From positions 264,047 through 328,046 of the forward strand of contig CASFKG010000002.1 of the NCBI GenBank assembly GCA_949295325.1: DNA of 64,000 nt. The letters are read 5' to 3'. The position numbers were made by a program, and so were the translations under genes. The notes beneath the pieces were generated by a model. That model had not been told where the DNA came from. It searched no databases and saw only the letters and a program-made list of their open reading frames with translations. This document shows positions 25,473 through 34,569 of this stretch, one piece after another. Every line of letters begins with the position of its first letter. Positions within the stretch are counted from its first letter, which is position 1. This stretch comes from an uncultured bacterium (lineage in GTDB: Bacteria; Bacillota_I; Bacilli_A; RFN20; CAG-826).

Positions 25473-25478
25473 ATGCGC

Positions 25479-26390
25479 ATGTCCGTAACCCTCAAGGCGC
25501 CCCTGGAGTTGCTGGGGAAAATAGAATCCTTCTACATCGGCCAGAAGGCGGAATCCCCCTCCGAGTACATCGCCGCCTACTACAAGGGCGAAGGCTATAA
25601 CCTTTCGGTCTATAAGAAAGAAGACGGCCTCACTTTGCTCTTCCAAGGAAAAAACGCTAAGAAGGAAGCCGCGATATGGTTGCCCTTCGATGGAATCGAG
25701 GAAAAGGAAAAGAAGGAAACCAAAGACGTGTCATGTAAAATCGTCTACCCGATGATAGGCAGCGACGAAGTGGGGAACGGCTCCTTCTTCGGCGGCATGG
25801 CGGTGGCCGCGGCCTATGTCGAAAGAAAGGACATACCCTTCCTAAAAAGCCTCGGCGTCAGGGACAGCAAGAAGGCTCAGGACGCCCTCATCCTCGAAGC
25901 GGTGCCGAAGCTCATAGGAAGAATCGACTACTCCTATCTCTACCTAGATCCTAGGAAATACAACGAATCGCGCCTTGTTAAGGGGCTGAACCTCAACTCC
26001 ATGAAGGCCCTGATGCATAACGCGGTGCTCCTGAATCTCCAAAAAAGGCATCCCATGACCCGGGCCTACGTCGACCAGTTCTGCTCCCCGAAGGCCTATT
26101 TCTCCTATCTCCGGGATGCCCCGGAAGTCGTAAGGGAGATCACCTTCGAGACGAAGGGCGAGGAAAAGTTCTACGCGGTCGCCGCGGGAAGCTTCATCGC
26201 CCGTTACGGTTTCCTGAAGGAAATGGAAAAGATGGGCCGCAAATACGGGGTCGCCTTCCCCCAAGGGGCGAGTTCGGAGGTCGAAGACTTCGCGGTCGGA
26301 TTCCTAAAAGGCCGCCCGGAGGCGGCCGATTTCACCTGCAAGAAGGATTTTTCTACCTATTCGCGGATCTTAGATCGTCTAGGACTTTGA
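25479..26390 (+). CDS. rnhC: Ribonuclease HIII
   Basis: Removes RNA from RNA-DNA hybrids. The N-terminal TBP-like substrate-binding domain is followed by the catalytic core with GSDEVGNGSFFGG (DEG motif) and conserved acids in SLGVRDSKK and YVDQF. With the ATG at 25479 it has 303 residues, normal for the family; ATGs at 25461 and 25473 are too close to the -10. It converges on the rluD-type gene and shares its last 38 bases with it on the other strand. Confidence 0.93.
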   Translation: MSVTLKAPLELLGKIESFYIGQKAESPSEYIAAYYKGEGYNLSVYKKEDGLTLLFQGKNAKKEAAIWLPFDGIEEKEKKETKDVSCKIVYPMIGSDEVGNGSFFGGMAVAAAYVERKDIPFLKSLGVRDSKKAQDALILEAVPKLIGRIDYSYLYLDPRKYNESRLVKGLNLNSMKALMHNAVLLNLQKRHPMTRAYVDQFCSPKAYFSYLRDAPEVVREITFETKGEEKFYAVAAGSFIARYGFLKEMEKMGRKYGVAFPQGASSEVEDFAVGFLKGRPEAADFTCKKDFSTYSRILDRLGL

Positions 26391-27252
26391 CGAAATAGTC
26401 CGGAAGCGGGGCGGTGAATTCCATTTCCCGGTTGTCCGCGGGATGGCGGAGAATGAGTTTCTCCGCGTGGAGCAACTGCCCGTTTTTGTATATTTTCCGG
26501 TTCCCCGAGCCGTAGAGGGGATCGCCTTCCACCGGGTGGCCGATGTAGTCGAGATGGACCCGGATCTGGTGGGTCCTCCCCGTGAATAGGCGGCAACGGA
26601 TGAGCGTGTAGCCGCTATAGCGTTCCACGACATCGAAGTAGGTTACGGCTTCCTTTCCGCCTTCCCCGACGACCTTGTACTTCAAGGGATTCGCGGGGTC
26701 CCTGGCAATGGGCGCGTCTATCTTGGCTTCGTCTTCGGGAATCCTGCCTTTGACCAAGGCGAGATAGACGCGGTGCATGCTATGGTCGGAAAGCTGGCCG
26801 CGCAAAGAGGCATAGGCCCTTTCGGACTTGGCGACCGCGAGCAAACCGGAGGTATCCTTGTCGATCCGGTGGACGAGACCCGGCCGGGTAGCTTCGCCCG
26901 CAAGTTTGCCTTCCCGGTAAAGGAGGGCATTGGCAAGGGTACCGTCGGGATGGCCGTTCCCGGGATGGACGATTAAGCCCTGTGGCTTATTGATCACCAG
27001 GATATCGTCATCCTCGTAGACGACGTCCAAAGGGATGTCCTCGGGGATGAGTTCGGACTTCTTTATTTCCGGCTCTTCGTATTCGATTTCGTCGCCCTTT
27101 GAAACGCTCTTGCTCGGTTTGGCTATTACTTCCCCGTTTATTTTGACAAGTCCTTCCTTGATGGCCCGCTTGGCCTTCTCGCGGGGCCAGCCGGCCCCTT
27201 TGGAAAGAACCTCGTCTAGCCTCTTGCCGCCTTCGAGTTCACTTAGAAGCAT
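26353..27252 (-). CDS. rluD: RluD-family 23S rRNA pseudouridine synthase
   Basis: An S4 RNA-binding domain (residues about 10-70) precedes the synthase core with the catalytic HRIDKDTSGLL (Asp) and the GRTHQIRVHLDYIGHP motif; 299 residues. Exact target uridines cannot be told from sequence (RluD/YlyB group). It overlaps lspA by 14 bases; lspA-ylyB adjacency is standard in Firmicutes. Last gene of ftsA-ftsZ-ileS-lspA-rluD. Confidence 0.92.
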   Translation of the reverse strand: MLLSELEGGKRLDEVLSKGAGWPREKAKRAIKEGLVKINGEVIAKPSKSVSKGDEIEYEEPEIKKSELIPEDIPLDVVYEDDDILVINKPQGLIVHPGNGHPDGTLANALLYREGKLAGEATRPGLVHRIDKDTSGLLAVAKSERAYASLRGQLSDHSMHRVYLALVKGRIPEDEAKIDAPIARDPANPLKYKVVGEGGKEAVTYFDVVERYSGYTLIRCRLFTGRTHQIRVHLDYIGHPVEGDPLYGSGNRKIYKNGQLLHAEKLILRHPADNREMEFTAPLPDYFVKVLDDLRSANR

Positions 27253-27862
27253 TTTCGGAGTGCTCCTTTTTATGCTCCTCCTGCCTATCCTCGTCTTTCT
27301 TCGAGAAGAAGAGGATGTAGACGATGAAGAGGATGACCCCGACGGTCAGGCACATGTCGGCGACGTTGAAGACCGGGAAAGGCGAAAGCCAGTTGACGCT
27401 AGGACCGTTCGGACCGCCCTGCAGATAGAACATGAGGAAATCGATAACCCCGGTAAATCCCGTGGTTTCGGGCCAATAGAAGGTTCTGTCTATCAGGTTG
27501 CCGATCGCCCCGGCAAGGCACAATGACACGATGAAGTTCAAAAACCTCTCGTTCTTCTTCCTTATATGGAAAAGCCAGAAGCCGAAGAAAATCGACATGA
27601 TCCAGGATATGAGGATGAAGACGACCCTCATCGCCGTCGAGGAAGAGCCGAGCCCCCCGGCGCTCCCGGTATTGTAGACCAGGGTAAGGTAGAAGAAGTT
27701 CTCGATGACCGGGACGCTATCCCCGGGTTTGAGGTTCAGCTGTACCGCCCACTTGGTCCCCTGGTCGACCGCGACCAAAAGGGGGACGATCCAGACGAAG
27801 CTGAGGAATATTCCCTTTAAAATCGTCTTGGCCTTGGGCGGAAGCTCAAACTTATTTTCCAT
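27239..27862 (-). CDS. lspA: Prolipoprotein signal peptidase
   Basis: Membrane aspartyl peptidase that cuts the signal peptides of lipoproteins, several of which are encoded in this window. Four hydrophobic segments; the Asp pair is in GNLIDRTFYW and FPVFNVADM, and LVYNTGSAGG fits the conserved NTG block. At 207 residues it is longer than usual because of an N-terminal stretch and a charged C-terminal tail (KKDEDRQEEHKKEH). It begins within the last ileS codons. Confidence 0.93.
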   Translation of the reverse strand: MENKFELPPKAKTILKGIFLSFVWIVPLLVAVDQGTKWAVQLNLKPGDSVPVIENFFYLTLVYNTGSAGGLGSSSTAMRVVFILISWIMSIFFGFWLFHIRKKNERFLNFIVSLCLAGAIGNLIDRTFYWPETTGFTGVIDFLMFYLQGGPNGPSVNWLSPFPVFNVADMCLTVGVILFIVYILFFSKKDEDRQEEHKKEHSENASK

Positions 27863-30548
27863 GGCAGCGGGGGCATAGCCCGTCGATCAAGGCATCGCTT
27901 AGCTTGCGGCAGCGGGAGCATTCGCAGCCCGCCGCGGCCCTAGACGAATACTTATTCGAGATTTCGGCTTGGTGCACGCCGTATAGACGCGCGGTCTCCT
28001 CTTCCCCGGCCTCCTTCAAGGCCGCGAGGAGTTCCGGCTTGCCGCTTAAATCGATGGTCAGATCGGCATTGGCGAAGGACCCGTAAAGTCCTTCGGCGCG
28101 TCCCTTTTCGAGAACCCTGTTGGCCTCTTCGCGCGAATCCACGAACTGCTTATAGACGGTTTCGAGTTTGCTCGTGTCGATCCCGTAGTCGCCTTCCGGC
28201 AGGGATTCGAGTTGAATGGAAGCCTTCTTGCCCGCTTTCGGAAGATAGGAATAAACCTCTTCCATCGTGAAGGGCAAAATCGGATTCAGGAGCCGGGAAA
28301 GGTCGTAGCAGGCCCTGTAGAGGACGTCCTGCACCGCCTTGCGGCGCGGCGAATCGGCTTTGTCGCAATAAAGGATGTCCTTGGAAATGTCGAGGTAGAA
28401 GTTGGACAAATCCCCGACGAGACAAGAGACGACCGCGTCCTTGGCCCCGCTGAAGTCGTTACCTTCGTAGCGGCGAAGCGCTTCCCTGACCGTCTTGCTC
28501 AAGCGGTACAAAGCCAATTTGTCGGCCAAGGAGTGTCCGTACTCCTTCTCTTCGTGGACATATTGGGTTGCCCCGTCATTGAGGTTGCCTAGGAGGAAGC
28601 GGAAGGTGTTGCGGATCTTGCGGTAGGAATCGCTGACCGCCTTCATTACCTTCTCGCCCATCTTCACGTCGCTGCGGAAGTCGACGCTCGCGGCGAAGAG
28701 TCTCAGCAAGTCGGCGCCCATTTCGTTTGCGACCTTGCTGGGGTCGACGCCGTTGCCCTTGCTCTTGCTCATCTTCTGCCAGTTCTCGTCCATGACCCAA
28801 CCGTGGGTCAGGCATTCCCGGAAGCTCGGGATCCCGGTCACCGCGGTCGAAAGGGTCAACGAGGCGTTGAACCAGCCGCGGTACTGGTCGTTGCCTTCCA
28901 GATAGAGGTCGGCGGGGTATTTCAGCCCGCGCTCGCGCAAAACCGCGTTCCAACTGGAGCCCGAGTCGAACCAGACGTCCATGATGTCGGTTTCCTTGGC
29001 GAAGCGGCCGCTTGGCGAAGCGGGATTGGAATAGCCTTCGGGCAATAACTCCTTGGCTTCGAGTTCGTACCAGATGCCGGAACCGCGTTGCCGGACCAAG
29101 GAGGCGATGTGGTCGAAGACCGCCTTTTCCAAAATGGGGCTACCGTCTTCGTTGTAGATGATGGGGATGGGGACGCCCCAGGCCCTTTGGCGCGAGATGC
29201 ACCAGTCGCTCCGGTCCTTGATCATGTTGGCCATCTTGGACCGGCCCCAGGCGGGATCCCATTTGATGGAATCGACGGCCTTCAGGAGCTCGTCCCGGAT
29301 GGGGGCGATCGAGCAGAACCACTGGGGGGTAGCCCGGAAAATGAGGGGCTTCCCGGTCCGCCAGTCGTGGGGATAGCTGTGGATTAGTTCCTTCAAAGCG
29401 ACGAGCGCGCCTTTTCCTTCCAGTTCGGCGATGACGGCATCGTTGGCCTTTTCGTAGAAAAGACCGTCGATATTCGGGTCTTCGGGCATGTGGATGACGC
29501 CCCGGGCATCGACCGGGCAGAAGGGTTTTATGCCGTAGCGGAAGCAGACGTTGAAGTCGTCGACGCCGTGGTCGGGGGCGGTATGGACGAGGCCGGTGCC
29601 GCTATCCTCGGTGACGAAGTCGGCTAGCAAAAACGGCGAATCGCGGCCGTAAAGCGGGTGGCTGGCCACCACGCCTTCCAGTTCCCGGCCCTTGTAGGAG
29701 GCGATTAATTCGGCCTTTTTTAGGCCGAGTTCCCCCATCAGCCGGTCCCTGAGGGCGAGCAGGAAGACGAACTTCCCCTTGTCGGTATCGAAGAGCCCGT
29801 ACTCGAAGCGGGGATTGAGCGTGATCGCGAGGTTGCTCGGGATGGTCCACGGGGTCGTGGTCCAGATGAGCGCGGAGGCATCCGCCGGCAGTTTCCCTTT
29901 CCCGTCCTTTATCGGGAAGGCGACGTAAAGGGTCTTGACCGGGACGTCCTTGTAGTCGATTTCGGCCTCGGCCAGCGCCGATTCGCTCGAAGGGGACCAA
30001 TAGACGGGCTTGACGCCCTTGTAGATCAGGCCCTTGAGGGCCATTTCCCCGAAAACCTCGATTTCCCGGGCCTCGAAAGCCGGCTCCAGGGTCAGGTAGG
30101 GATGCCGGTAGTCGCCCAAAACGCCCAAGCGCCTGATCTGGGCTAATTGCCTTTCCACCTGGGAGCGGGCGTATTCCTCGCATTTTTGGCGGAATTCGAC
30201 CACCCCCATCTTCTTGCGGTCGACGCCCTTCTTCGAAAGCATGACCTCGATCGGGAGGCCGTGGGTGTCGAAACCGAAAACGAAGGGGGTGTTGTACCCC
30301 TTCATGTTGCGGTACCTCACGACGAAGTCCTTGAGGAGGCGGTTGAGCATGTGGCCGCAGTGGATGTCGCCGTTGGCGTAGGGTGGGCCGTCGTGGAGGA
30401 CATAGTCCTCCGCCCCTTCTTTCCCGTTCATGAGGGAGTAGAGGTCCATCTCCTCCCACTTCTCCAAGAGGATGGGTTCCTTCTTCGGGAGGTTGCCCCG
30501 CATCTCGAAGCCCGTCACGGGCAAAAGCAGGTCGTTATTGTCGTTCAT
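27852..30548 (-). CDS. ileS: Isoleucyl-tRNA synthetase
   Basis: Charges tRNA-Ile. HIGH appears as HCGH (DIHCGHMLNRLLKDF, about residue 64) and KMSKS as KMSKSKGNGVDPS (about 594); the C-terminal zinc site is CECSRC...CPRC. At 898 residues it is the bacterial type. Unlike valS and pheST it has no T-box; it follows ftsZ by 12 bases. A TAGAAT nine bases before the ATG may be an internal promoter. The order ileS-lspA is common in Bacteria. Confidence 0.96.
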   Translation of the reverse strand: MNDNNDLLLPVTGFEMRGNLPKKEPILLEKWEEMDLYSLMNGKEGAEDYVLHDGPPYANGDIHCGHMLNRLLKDFVVRYRNMKGYNTPFVFGFDTHGLPIEVMLSKKGVDRKKMGVVEFRQKCEEYARSQVERQLAQIRRLGVLGDYRHPYLTLEPAFEAREIEVFGEMALKGLIYKGVKPVYWSPSSESALAEAEIDYKDVPVKTLYVAFPIKDGKGKLPADASALIWTTTPWTIPSNLAITLNPRFEYGLFDTDKGKFVFLLALRDRLMGELGLKKAELIASYKGRELEGVVASHPLYGRDSPFLLADFVTEDSGTGLVHTAPDHGVDDFNVCFRYGIKPFCPVDARGVIHMPEDPNIDGLFYEKANDAVIAELEGKGALVALKELIHSYPHDWRTGKPLIFRATPQWFCSIAPIRDELLKAVDSIKWDPAWGRSKMANMIKDRSDWCISRQRAWGVPIPIIYNEDGSPILEKAVFDHIASLVRQRGSGIWYELEAKELLPEGYSNPASPSGRFAKETDIMDVWFDSGSSWNAVLRERGLKYPADLYLEGNDQYRGWFNASLTLSTAVTGIPSFRECLTHGWVMDENWQKMSKSKGNGVDPSKVANEMGADLLRLFAASVDFRSDVKMGEKVMKAVSDSYRKIRNTFRFLLGNLNDGATQYVHEEKEYGHSLADKLALYRLSKTVREALRRYEGNDFSGAKDAVVSCLVGDLSNFYLDISKDILYCDKADSPRRKAVQDVLYRACYDLSRLLNPILPFTMEEVYSYLPKAGKKASIQLESLPEGDYGIDTSKLETVYKQFVDSREEANRVLEKGRAEGLYGSFANADLTIDLSGKPELLAALKEAGEEETARLYGVHQAEISNKYSSRAAAGCECSRCRKLSDALIDGLCPRCHGK

Positions 30549-30560
30549 AGGTTTTCAATT

Positions 30561-31652
30561 CTAATCGTTGCTGAGGAAGTTCGGCAGAATGTCCTCGACG
30601 ATGTCCTCGGCCCCGCTCCCGTGGTCTTCTTCCGCGGGCTTGGCGGGTTCGGGACGCCTCAGTCCCGGTTCGATGGGCTTCAGCAGGTCGCGGCCCCCGT
30701 TTTCGAAGCGGGAAGCGATGACCGAGACGATTATCGTGTCCTCGAGCTTGTTGTTGATCGAAACCGCGAACTTCATGTCGAGTTCCCCGCCGGCCATGGC
30801 CTTGATGCGGGTCACGCAGTCCTGCGTTTCGTAGAGGGTGACCCCGGAACCGCAGGTAACCGCGCAGATGGCGGACTTGGCGCCCGTGATCTTGGCCTCG
30901 AGCAAGGGGTTGTTGAGGGCGTTGTCGGCAGCCATTTCGGCCTTCTTGGGCCCGTTTCCCTGGCCGAAGCCGATGAGGGAAATGCCGGCGCCCTTGAGAA
31001 TGTTGCGGACGTCACGGAAATCGCTGTTGATGAGGCCAGGGAGCAAAACGAGGTCCGCCACGGTCCTGACCGACTGGGCAAGGACCGCGTCGGAGACGCT
31101 GAAGGCCTGCGAAATGGGCGCGTTGCCGTTTGTTATGAGCAGGTTGTCGTTGCTTACCACTATTATGGCGTCGGCGCTGTCCATCAGGTTGGAAAGGCCT
31201 TCGACCGACTGGGCGATCCTCTTTTCCCCCTCGAAGCCGAAGGGACGGGTGACGATGGCCACGGCTAGCGCCCCGCATTCCCGGGCTATGGAGGCGATCA
31301 CGGGGGCGGCACCGGTCCCGGTGCCCCCGCCCATCCCGGCGGCGATGAACACCATGTCGGCGCCCCGGACGATTTCCTTTATCTCCTCGGTGGAGGCCTC
31401 TGCGGCCTCCTTGCCGACCTTGGGGTCGCCGCCGGCACCCAGCCCCTGGGTTATCTTCTCGCCCAAAACCAGGCGGTTCGGCGACTTCGAGGTCGAAAGG
31501 GCCTGCTTGTCGGTGTTGGCCACCCAGAACTCGACGTTCTGTATTTCCTCGTCGATCATGCGGTTCACGGCGTTGTTGCCGGCCCCGCCGACCCCGATCA
31601 CCACCATTTTGGCGACCGGTTCGAAACTATCCAGATCTTCTTCCATGAGCAT
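30561..31652 (-). CDS. ftsZ: Cell division protein FtsZ
   Basis: Tubulin-like GTPase forming the division ring. N-terminal GVGGAGNNAVNRM and the signature GGGTGTGAAP (about residue 109) are intact; the C-terminal peptide DILPNFLSND keeps the usual partner-binding tail after a linker of about 30 residues. 363 residues. AGGAGG precedes two possible ATGs (31652 and 31646). It follows ftsA by eight bases. Confidence 0.97.
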   Translation of the reverse strand: MLMEEDLDSFEPVAKMVVIGVGGAGNNAVNRMIDEEIQNVEFWVANTDKQALSTSKSPNRLVLGEKITQGLGAGGDPKVGKEAAEASTEEIKEIVRGADMVFIAAGMGGGTGTGAAPVIASIARECGALAVAIVTRPFGFEGEKRIAQSVEGLSNLMDSADAIIVVSNDNLLITNGNAPISQAFSVSDAVLAQSVRTVADLVLLPGLINSDFRDVRNILKGAGISLIGFGQGNGPKKAEMAADNALNNPLLEAKITGAKSAICAVTCGSGVTLYETQDCVTRIKAMAGGELDMKFAVSINNKLEDTIIVSVIASRFENGGRDLLKPIEPGLRRPEPAKPAEEDHGSGAEDIVEDILPNFLSND

Positions 31653-31660
31653 AAGCCCTC

Positions 31661-32860
31661 CTAATTGTCCCGGCTAAGGGTGGAGACGCGCTGTCCGTCG
31701 TCCCATAGCGACCCGCGGTACGTTCCGGAAACCAGTATCATCCCGAGCAGGGCCGTCATGGAGGGGTCGCTCCCCCCGACGGCCCGCGGCACGTAGCGCA
31801 CCACGTTCCGCGCCCCGAGGCTCGGCCTCAGGAGTTCGGCAAGCCCGTAGAGGTCGGCCCCGCCGCCCCCCACCACGAGCGGAAGCCCGAGGAGGTCGCC
31901 GGCGGAATCCTGGCCCTGCTTGTCGCTCAGCGTCTTTATGGCGTTGCCGACGTAGGCGCCGAAATCGGCGAAATACGATTTTATGGCGTCGTTCAGGTCG
32001 CTTTGCCTTATCGGGTTTTCCCCGCCCACCTTGCGTATATAGGGCGAATAGTCCGTGGTCCTGAGGTCGTAGCCGTAGGCTTCCTTGACGGATTTGGCGG
32101 CCTGAACCGGGATGGAAAGCCGGGCGGCGATATGTTCGGTGAGGTCGTCTCCCCCGGCCCGGAGGCAGAGCGCGGAATAGGGCGAGCCCTCCGAAAGCAG
32201 GGATACCGAGGTGACCTTGGCGCCGATATCGATGTAGAAACAGCTTTTCGGCATGTCGGGCGCCAGACTCAGCATCTGGGCGTCGAGATAGCTGGATACC
32301 GATAGCCTCCTCACCCGGAAGCCGGCCTTGGCCGCCGCCCTCTTGTAGCTTGCCGTGAGTTCGCCGGGCAGCGCGTGGACCTTGGCCTGAATGGCGATCG
32401 AATTGGCCTTCTGACCGAGGGGCGGGTCCTTGTAGTGTTCCGCGGAGTCGATCGTGAAGAAGTCCGGCACGATGTCGATGATCGACAGGTTTCCCGGGAT
32501 CTTCTCGCGGTTGAGCAGGCTCAGGACGTTGTTGATGTCGAGGACCTGGACGTTGTCGCTTATGGTCTGGCTCGATTTGACCGACTGGTAGACCGAGAGC
32601 CCGACGGGCGGCAGCACCAGCGAGGCGGAATCGGCGTTCACCTTGACCCGGAGGGCCTCGTCGTCGATGCTCCGGAAGGCCGAAAGCACCTTGGCGACCG
32701 CCTCCTCGTCTTTTATCTCGCCGCCCGACACGGCGCCGGCGGGCATCGGCTGCTCGTCGTAATAGAGCACCTCGACTCCCTTGCCGCGCGATTGGCCTAT
32801 GAGGAACTTGGCCTTGTCGTCGGCGATCTCGATGGCGGCCGCGGGTTTGGTTATATCCAT
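31661..32860 (-). CDS. ftsA: FtsA-like actin-fold division protein
   Basis: Anchors FtsZ filaments. The actin-fold phosphate motif is YIDIGAKVTSVSL (about residue 190) and the adenosine motif VVGGGGADLYGLAELL (about 340); position next to ftsZ supports the call. The sequence is divergent and the C-terminus (GQRVSTLSRDN) lacks the basic amphipathic membrane helix normal for FtsA, so membrane attachment is unclear. The ATG at 32858-32860 lies six bases after TAGAAT. 399 residues. Confidence 0.83.
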   Translation of the reverse strand: MDITKPAAAIEIADDKAKFLIGQSRGKGVEVLYYDEQPMPAGAVSGGEIKDEEAVAKVLSAFRSIDDEALRVKVNADSASLVLPPVGLSVYQSVKSSQTISDNVQVLDINNVLSLLNREKIPGNLSIIDIVPDFFTIDSAEHYKDPPLGQKANSIAIQAKVHALPGELTASYKRAAAKAGFRVRRLSVSSYLDAQMLSLAPDMPKSCFYIDIGAKVTSVSLLSEGSPYSALCLRAGGDDLTEHIAARLSIPVQAAKSVKEAYGYDLRTTDYSPYIRKVGGENPIRQSDLNDAIKSYFADFGAYVGNAIKTLSDKQGQDSAGDLLGLPLVVGGGGADLYGLAELLRPSLGARNVVRYVPRAVGGSDPSMTALLGMILVSGTYRGSLWDDGQRVSTLSRDN

Positions 32861-32866
32861 GGGCAA

Positions 32867-32895
32867 ATTCTAATCTAGGCTATGCCTAAAGTGAA
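32867..32895 (-). promoter_or_regulatory. Promoter of ftsA-ftsZ-ileS-lspA-rluD
   Basis: Minus strand: TTCACT (32890-32895), 17 bases, TAGAAT (32867-32872), then six bases to the ftsA ATG. It follows the terminator of the mraZ unit, so the division cluster is split into two transcripts. Confidence 0.62.
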
Positions 32896-32936
32896 CAAGT
32901 TACTAAGGAATTGGTAATTTTCTGGTATCGGGCAGC

Positions 32937-32966
32937 AAAAACCCGCCGGGAGGCAATTCCGGCGGG
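32937..32966 (-). terminator. Terminator of mraZ-rsmH-small membrane protein
   Basis: Minus-strand hairpin CCCGCCGG...CCGGCGGG followed by five T, 20 bases past the small membrane-protein stop. Confidence 0.88.
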
Positions 32967-32985
32967 GAAAGGAGGAATCTTCCTG

Positions 32986-33219
32986 TTACTCCAATGCGAT
33001 GCTCTCGATTGGCACTTCTTCCTCGGTTTGTCCGCTCTCTTTGCTATCGCTGTCGCTCCCGGTGCTGACGGCGGCTGCCTCTTCGGCCATGCGGTAGGAT
33101 ATCCCGACCGGGATGGAGGCGAGGGCGCCAACCGAAAGGAAGAAGCAGAAGAATATAGCGGCGCGGCGGAACGTCCTATAGGGACGGCGGTGGCCGGTCT
33201 TTTCGAGCTTGTCCTTCAT
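32986..33219 (-). CDS. Small bitopic membrane protein in the FtsL position
   Basis: A 77-residue protein with a basic N-terminus (KDKLEKTGHRRPYRTFRR), one membrane span at about 20-40 and an acidic, Ser/Glu-rich outer tail. Position after rsmH is that of ftsL, and the topology fits, but the tail is too short for FtsL's coiled coil and no leucine zipper is seen. It overlaps rsmH by four bases (ATGA). Role in division is inferred from place only. Confidence 0.65.
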   Translation of the reverse strand: MKDKLEKTGHRRPYRTFRRAAIFFCFFLSVGALASIPVGISYRMAEEAAAVSTGSDSDSKESGQTEEEVPIESIALE

Positions 33220-34136
33220 AACGCTATCCTTTCCAGCGCCCTGAGTTTGGCGCTTTTGGCGCGGGGGTTCCCGGCTTCTTCTTCGGCTGTGGGGAGTATC
33301 GGCTTTCTGGTAAGCAAACGGTATTTCGGGGCTTCCGCGGGACCGGGGTCGAACCGGCTTCCTAAGGCCACCGAGAGTTTTCGGAACCCGTCTTTGACGA
33401 GCCGGTCCTCGAGCGAATGGAAGGTGATGACCGCCATCACTCCCCCGACTTCGAGCATCCCCGGCATCTCGCCCAGCATTTTTTCCAGGCTGTCGAGTTC
33501 GCCGTTCACGGCGATCCGCAGGGCCTGGAAGGTCTGCTTGGCCGGATGGCCTTTCTTGGAGAGCTCCCTGGGGGATTTGGCGGCCTTGACGGCCTCCACC
33601 AGTTCGAAGGTGGTCTTGATGGGGCGCCTTTCGACTATCTTTCGGGCGATTCTCCTGGAATCCCTTTCTTCCCCGTAGCGGTAGATGATGTCGGCCAGTT
33701 TCCTTTCCTCGTAGCCGTTCACGATGTCGTAGGCGTTAAGCGCCTGGGTTTGGTCCATCCTCATGTCGAGGGGGCCGTCGTAGCGGTAGCTGAATCCCCT
33801 TTCCGGTTCGTCGAACTGGGGGGAGGAAACGCCGAGGTCGGCGATTATTCCCCTGAGGGAATCGATGCCCATCGACCTCAGTATGCCCGCGGCGCCGGCG
33901 TAGTTCGATTTGACCAGGGTTACCCGGCCGAGGACGCCGTGTTCGAGGAAGATGCCCCTCGATTCGCGGATCGCCTCGTCGTCAAGGTCGAAGCAGACGA
34001 GCCTGGCCCCGGGATTGCGCCTGAGCAGTTCGAGCGAATGGCCGCCGCGGCCGAGCGTCAGGTCGGCGTAGACCCCTTCCCCAGTCGGAAGCAGGTCCAG
34101 CGACCGGCCGAGCAGCACCGGCTTATGGACGCCCAT
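33216..34136 (-). CDS. rsmH: 16S rRNA m4C1402 methyltransferase RsmH
   Basis: SAM-dependent N4-methylation of C1402 in 16S rRNA. N-terminal HKPVLLGRSLDLL and ADLTLGRGGHS (SAM loop), then the RsmH motif FSYRYDGPLDMRMDQ; 306 residues. It overlaps mraZ by 14 bases and follows it as in nearly all dcw clusters. Confidence 0.95.
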   Translation of the reverse strand: MGVHKPVLLGRSLDLLPTGEGVYADLTLGRGGHSLELLRRNPGARLVCFDLDDEAIRESRGIFLEHGVLGRVTLVKSNYAGAAGILRSMGIDSLRGIIADLGVSSPQFDEPERGFSYRYDGPLDMRMDQTQALNAYDIVNGYEERKLADIIYRYGEERDSRRIARKIVERRPIKTTFELVEAVKAAKSPRELSKKGHPAKQTFQALRIAVNGELDSLEKMLGEMPGMLEVGGVMAVITFHSLEDRLVKDGFRKLSVALGSRFDPGPAEAPKYRLLTRKPILPTAEEEAGNPRAKSAKLRALERIAL

Positions 34137-34569
34137 CTCTCCCCTCCGCGGAAACCGCGTTCCCGAGTTCCTCGAGGCTTTCTCCGCTGCCCATGTAGTT
34201 TTCGTAGGCCTTGGGGTCCCATATCTCGAAATGGTCGAGGCACCCGATCAGGAGCGCTTCGCAGTCTAGCGGCGTCTTGGAGAGCAATTCCCGCCTGAGG
34301 GCAATGCGTCCGTGGGCGTCGGTTTCGAGTTTCTCGGCTTCCGCCAAGGCAAGCCTTACGAACTTGCGGGCCTTTGAATCGAAATAATCGAGTGAGGAAA
34401 GCCTTTCAAGGAGCTTTCCGAAGCGGGAGGAGGGGTAGACGCTCAGACAGTCGTCGAAGCCCCGGAGGAGGTAAAAGGGGCCTTCTTCCTCGCCAAGGAG
34501 CTTGGGAGGAAGCTGCAGGCGGCCCTTCTCGTCGATGGACCGTTTGTACGAGCCGATGAAGTTTCCCAC
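34123..34569 (-). CDS. mraZ: Transcriptional regulator MraZ
   Basis: MraZ is an AbrB-fold DNA-binding protein controlling the dcw cluster. Two MraZ half-domains are visible: FIGSYKRSIDEKGRLQLPPKL at the start and KLETDAHGRIALRRELL in the middle. The GTG at 34567-34569 puts the start two residues before the conserved core and has AGGTGG upstream; an ATG at 34599 has a Shine-Dalgarno with no spacing. 148 residues with GTG. A putative MraZ box overlaps this start. Confidence 0.9.
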   Translation of the reverse strand: MGNFIGSYKRSIDEKGRLQLPPKLLGEEEGPFYLLRGFDDCLSVYPSSRFGKLLERLSSLDYFDSKARKFVRLALAEAEKLETDAHGRIALRRELLSKTPLDCEALLIGCLDHFEIWDPKAYENYMGSGESLEELGNAVSAEGRDGRP

